Origin: Shimia biformata
Lineage (GTDB): Bacteria; Pseudomonadota; Alphaproteobacteria; Rhodobacterales; Rhodobacteraceae
DNA: 64,000 nt
Assembly: GCF_016888515.1 (NCBI RefSeq)
Contig: NZ_JAFEJK010000001.1
Location: 1,335,475-1,399,474 of the forward strand
Direction of reading: 5' to 3'
The notes beneath the pieces were generated by a model. The model was given only the letters and a program-made list of their open reading frames with translations, made no database searches and was not told where the DNA came from. Position numbers and translations under genes: made by a program. Shown here piece after piece: positions 61,153 through 64,000 of the stretch; the first letter of the stretch is position 1; each line of letters opens with the position of its first letter.

Positions 61153-62756
61153 CGCGTGCCCTCCCGTTCTTCTTCCTGCAGCGCGAATTGCTGGTCGACC
61201 ACCTTCTCAAGCGACGCGTCCGGGGTCTGGACAACACCGGCCATCAAAAGGCCCAGTTCCTTTTCGTCGGTCTGGTCGGGCATGCGTTCTCCCATGATCT
61301 GGCCGTCGAACATCACGGCAATGCGGTCGCTGAGCGACAGGATTTCATCCAGTTCCACGCTGACCAGAAGGATCGCCTTGCCCTGATCGCGCAGGTTGAC
61401 GATCTGTTGGTGAATGAACTCGATCGCGCCGATATCGACACCCCGTGTCGGCTGACCGATCAGCAAGAGGTCGGGGTTGCGCTCGATCTCGCGGGCCAGA
61501 ACGATCTTCTGCTGGTTGCCGCCGGAAAAGTTCTTGGCCGCCAGCTTCGGATGTGGGGGACGGACGTCGAAACGGTCCATCTTTGCCTGTGCTTCTTCCT
61601 GGATGGCGGCATTGTCCATCAGGAATCCCTTCTGGATCGCCGGGTCGCGGTGATAGCCGAATACGGTGTTTTCCCACGCGGAATAGTCCATGATCAGGCC
61701 CTCGCGCTGGCGGTCCTCGGGAACATGGGCGATCCCTGCTGCGCGGCGCGACTGACCATGGGCGCCCTTGCCCGTCAGGGGCAGTTCGGTGCCGTTCATG
61801 CGGATTGTCCCGGTGGCATCACAGATGCCGCCCAGAACCTCAAGCAGTTCCGACTGCCCGTTGCCTGCAACCCCGGCAATGCCAAGGATTTCGCCCGCCC
61901 GCACCGAAAGACCGATGCCTTTCAGACGTTCGACGCCTTTTTCGTCGATGACCTGAAGGTTCTCGACCTCAAGCACCACGTCGCCAGGGGTGGCGGGTTT
62001 CTTGTCGACCCGCAACAGAACCTTGCGGCCCACCATCAGTTCGGCCAGTTCTTCGGGGCTGGTTTGAGATGTCTTCACCGTCGCGGTCATCTCGCCCCGG
62101 CGCATCACACTGACAGTGTCGGTGATATCCATGATCTCGCGCAGCTTGTGGGTGATCAGGATGATGGTTTTGCCCTCTTCCTTGAGGCGGGCAAGGATGC
62201 GGAACAGCTGATCCGCCTCGGCGGGCGTCAGAACGCCTGTCGGCTCATCCAGGATCAGGATGTCGGCCTGACGATAGAGCGCCTTCAGGATCTCGACGCG
62301 CTGCTGGTGGCCGACCGAGAGGTTCTCGATCAGCGTGTCGGGATCGACATTCAGCCCGTATTCCTCGGCCAGGTGCTGCAATTCCTTGCGCGCCTTGGCG
62401 ATTGAGGGACGCAACAGCGCGCCATCCTCGGCGCCCAGGATGATGTTTTCCAGTACGGTGAAATTCTCGACCAGCTTGAAATGCTGGAACACCATGCCGA
62501 TACCGGCGGCAATCGCGGCCTGGCTGTCGGGGATCTGGGTGTGTTGGCCCTTGATCCAGATCTCGCCCTTGTCGGCCTTGTAGAAGCCGTAAAGGATCGA
62601 CATCAGCGTCGATTTCCCCGCGCCGTTCTCGCCGATGATGCCGTGGATCGTACCCGGCTGGACCGAGATCGAGATGTCCTTGTTGGCCTGCACCGGGCCA
62701 AAGGCTTTGGAAATGCCCTTGAGCTGGATCGCCGGGGCCGTGGTCATTGTCGTCAT
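61149..62756 (-). CDS. ABC transporter ATP-binding protein with two nucleotide-binding domains
   Basis: 535 residues carrying two ABC cassettes in tandem. The N-terminal domain has Walker A GENGAGKSTL (about 38-47), signature LSVGHQQRV (about 145-153) and Walker B ILILDEPTG. The C-terminal domain has the degenerate loop GVAGNGQSELLEV (about 297-309) and signature FSGGNQQKI (about 409-417). This is the fused RbsA/BmpC-like layout of sugar and nucleoside uptake systems. The first domain has the full catalytic set and the second one is partly degenerate, as is common. It overlaps the first permease by 4 bp at its end and the NTF2-like gene by 4 bp at its start. Confidence 0.9.
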   Translation of the reverse strand: MTTMTTAPAIQLKGISKAFGPVQANKDISISVQPGTIHGIIGENGAGKSTLMSILYGFYKADKGEIWIKGQHTQIPDSQAAIAAGIGMVFQHFKLVENFTVLENIILGAEDGALLRPSIAKARKELQHLAEEYGLNVDPDTLIENLSVGHQQRVEILKALYRQADILILDEPTGVLTPAEADQLFRILARLKEEGKTIILITHKLREIMDITDTVSVMRRGEMTATVKTSQTSPEELAELMVGRKVLLRVDKKPATPGDVVLEVENLQVIDEKGVERLKGIGLSVRAGEILGIAGVAGNGQSELLEVLGGICDATGTIRMNGTELPLTGKGAHGQSRRAAGIAHVPEDRQREGLIMDYSAWENTVFGYHRDPAIQKGFLMDNAAIQEEAQAKMDRFDVRPPHPKLAAKNFSGGNQQKIVLAREIERNPDLLLIGQPTRGVDIGAIEFIHQQIVNLRDQGKAILLVSVELDEILSLSDRIAVMFDGQIMGERMPDQTDEKELGLLMAGVVQTPDASLEKVVDQQFALQEEEREGTR

Positions 62757-63109
62757 GTTGGCGTCCCCATTCCGGCAAACCCGACGAGGTGGCTTAAGCA
62801 GCCGGTTCCGTCAAGCTGGATGACATATTGGCCATGCTGTTTCTGGCCGTCGGCCATTTCGAACGCGACCGTCGCGCGGTGATAGTCGCCGGTTGTGGTG
62901 ACGTCCGTGACCCTGGCGGTCGCGCCGGGGGCATATTGGGTATACATGCCGACGTAGGCGACAAGATCGTCGACCTTGGTCATCGGGGTTTCGGTACGCG
63001 GGTCGAGATAAAAGAACGTCCCCGAAAGACAGGCCCTGATCGCATTTGCGCGGGCCTCGGCGTCCGGTTCGCCCCAGGCGGCGAAGAAGTTTTCGATGGA
63101 TTGTGTCAT
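62753..63109 (-). CDS. SnoaL/NTF2-like protein inside the ABC operon
   Basis: 118 residues from the ATG at 63109 with GGGAG at 5 nt. The N-terminus MTQSIENFFAAWGEPDAEAR and the central TGDYHRATVAFEMADGQKQH show the cone-shaped NTF2/SnoaL fold. No catalytic dyad is obvious. It lies directly between the BMP-type binding-protein gene (63204 onwards) and the ATPase gene, overlapping the ATPase by 4 bp, so it is part of the transporter operon. It is not a normal part of these operons. A role in handling or sensing the transported substrate is possible. Confidence 0.75.
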   Translation of the reverse strand: MTQSIENFFAAWGEPDAEARANAIRACLSGTFFYLDPRTETPMTKVDDLVAYVGMYTQYAPGATARVTDVTTTGDYHRATVAFEMADGQKQHGQYVIQLDGTGCLSHLVGFAGMGTPT

Positions 63110-63152
63110 GGGCACTCCCTTTGCCGGGGCTTCGGGGGGGTGTGAAGCAGAA

Positions 63153-63177
63153 GGGCCGTGCCGCAATGGCACGGCCC
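63153..63177 (-). promoter_or_regulatory. intra-operon hairpin after the binding-protein gene
   Basis: A perfect 10-bp stem GGGCCGTGCC / GGCACGGCCC (arms 63153-63162 and 63168-63177, 5-nt loop) lies between the binding-protein gene and the NTF2-like gene. With no strong T-run it would act as an attenuator or a 3'-end mRNA stabiliser and so give much more binding protein than permease, a usual pattern in ABC uptake operons. Confidence 0.6.
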
Positions 63178-63203
63178 CCTGGCATTATGCGCTGCGGGCC
63201 GAC

Positions 63204-64000
63204 TTAGAAGTCGTGGGCCGGGCAGCTGTCGTTTTCATAATAGGCAACCACGTTGATGTCGCCCGAGATGATCTTGGCGCGTGCGTCTTCCACGGCGGCT
63301 TTCATCTCGTCCGTAACCAGCGATGCGTTGTTTTCGTCCATCGCGACGCCAACGCCGTCCTCGGCCAGGCCAAGGATGGTGAAGCCACCGGTTTCAAGGT
63401 CGGCACCGGCCTTCATCGAGTTGTAGACGGCGACGTCAACGCGTTTCAGCATCGAAGTCAGGACCTTGCCCGGGTGCAGGTGGTTCTGGTTGCTGTCCAC
63501 GCCGATCGACAGGATGCCCTCGTCAGCCGCGGTTTGCAGAACACCTACGCCGGTGCCGCCTGCGGCCGCATAGATCACGTCCGCGCCTTGCGCGATCTGC
63601 GCCTTGGTCAGTTCCGAACCCTTCACCGGGTCGTTCCACGCGGTCGGGGTGGTGCCGGTCATGTTGGCAACGATCTTGATATCGGGGTTCACCGCCTTGG
63701 CGCCCTGGGCATAGCCACAGCCAAAGTGACGGATCAGCGGAATGTCCATGCCGCCGATAAAGCCGACGGTGCCGGTTTTCGATGCCATCGCCGCCATCAT
63801 GCCAACCAGATACGAACCCTGGTGTTCCTGAAAGCCGATCAGTTGCACGTTGGCAGGCACTTCGGGCATCCAGCCGTCGATGTTGACGAACTTGGTGTCG
63901 GGATAGTCGCCTGCAACGGCCTCGACCGGGGTTGCAAAGGCAAAGCCGGTGGTGATCACCGGGTTGGCGCCAGCCTCGGCAAAGCGGCGCAGCGCCTGTT
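63204..64000 (-). CDS. BMP family ABC transporter substrate-binding protein (C-terminal part, cut by window edge)
   Basis: The visible 265 residues are the C-terminal part; the N-terminus with its signal peptide lies beyond the window. The pattern VITTGFAFATPVEAVAGDYP, then KFVNIDGW, QGSYLVGMMAAM, VGFIGGMDIPLIRHFGCGYA and GADVIYAAAGGTGVGVLQTA, matches BmpA/PnrA/Med proteins. ISIGVDSNQN-like (here LSIGVDSNQNHLHPG) is the ligand-pocket segment. It binds nucleosides or similar small molecules for the downstream permeases. It is the first gene of the five-gene uptake operon. The tail CPAHDF is unusual and has a single cysteine. Confidence 0.88.
   Translation of the reverse strand, partial: QALRRFAEAGANPVITTGFAFATPVEAVAGDYPDTKFVNIDGWMPEVPANVQLIGFQEHQGSYLVGMMAAMASKTGTVGFIGGMDIPLIRHFGCGYAQGAKAVNPDIKIVANMTGTTPTAWNDPVKGSELTKAQIAQGADVIYAAAGGTGVGVLQTAADEGILSIGVDSNQNHLHPGKVLTSMLKRVDVAVYNSMKAGADLETGGFTILGLAEDGVGVAMDENNASLVTDEMKAAVEDARAKIISGDINVVAYYENDSCPAHDF

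Noticed and set aside
60725-63959. Two more GTGATCAC words at 60725-60732 and 63952-63959
   Set aside because: Both lie within coding sequence of the ABC transporter genes, are single, and match expected chance frequency.

Overview
The window is chromosomal DNA of a high-GC alphaproteobacterium. The evidence points to the Rhodobacteraceae (Roseobacter group): the mdh-sucCDAB-lpd and sdhCDAB blocks are linked to ethylmalonyl-CoA pathway genes (mcl2, mch, meaA, ccr), and the window carries a luxR-luxI pair beside ccr, FtsEX beside a zinc-ribbon protein, and several families typical of this order (TIGR02302, TIGR02186, DUF2927, NnrU, DUF1989). No rRNA, tRNA, CRISPR array, transposase or prophage was seen, and gene density is very high.

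Layout. 1-9.4 kb: a RidA-like fragment, a methyltransferase, a five-gene leftward operon (27-aa membrane peptide, XpaC, TelA, DUF2927 lipoprotein, SPFH-GYF protein), rluB/tadA, an NTF2-cyclase protein, a metallo-hydrolase and a ceramidase-like membrane protein. 9.4-18.6 kb: lysA, a TIGR02302 protein, an acidic zinc-ribbon protein, ftsEX, plsC, a PPOX flavoprotein and an epimerase. 18.7-30.4 kb (leftward): mdh, a glycosyltransferase, sucC, sucD, sucA, sucB, a small membrane protein, a family 2 glycosyltransferase and lpd. 30.6-39.2 kb (rightward): TauE, mcl2, nnrU, a DUF1737 protein, mch, sdhC, sdhD, sdhA, a sulfotransferase and sdhB. 39.2-48.1 kb: a BNR protein, a 50-aa protein, an FAD dehydrogenase, ornithine decarboxylase, a DUF1989 protein, an SHMT-like enzyme with a divergent LysR regulator, deoD and an H-NS protein. 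48.3-55 kb: meaA, a PlsB-like acyltransferase, ccr and a quorum-sensing cassette (71-aa protein, luxR, luxI). 55-64 kb: a RecD-like helicase, an SDR, a TIGR02186/TauE pair and a BMP-type ABC uptake operon cut by the window edge.

How the genes fit together. The core is one metabolic island. The 2-oxoglutarate-to-oxaloacetate half of the TCA cycle sits beside the ethylmalonyl-CoA pathway steps that turn acetyl-CoA into C4/C5 intermediates: Ccr makes ethylmalonyl-CoA, MeaA makes methylsuccinyl-CoA, Mch hydrates mesaconyl-CoA, and Mcl2 hydrolyses malyl-CoA to malate. The malate enters Mdh.

The strongest unexplained signal is a palindrome, TGTGATCACA. It occurs as closely spaced pairs (20-21 bp centre to centre) upstream of both sucC and sdhC, with a further copy before sdhC and a degenerate one before sucA, and it looks like a shared operator for the TCA operons. 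A second unexplained pattern is that two glycosyltransferases, a sulfotransferase and a small membrane protein are built into these TCA operons. The XpaC-TelA-DUF2927-SPFH operon is the best candidate for an uncharacterised multi-gene system.
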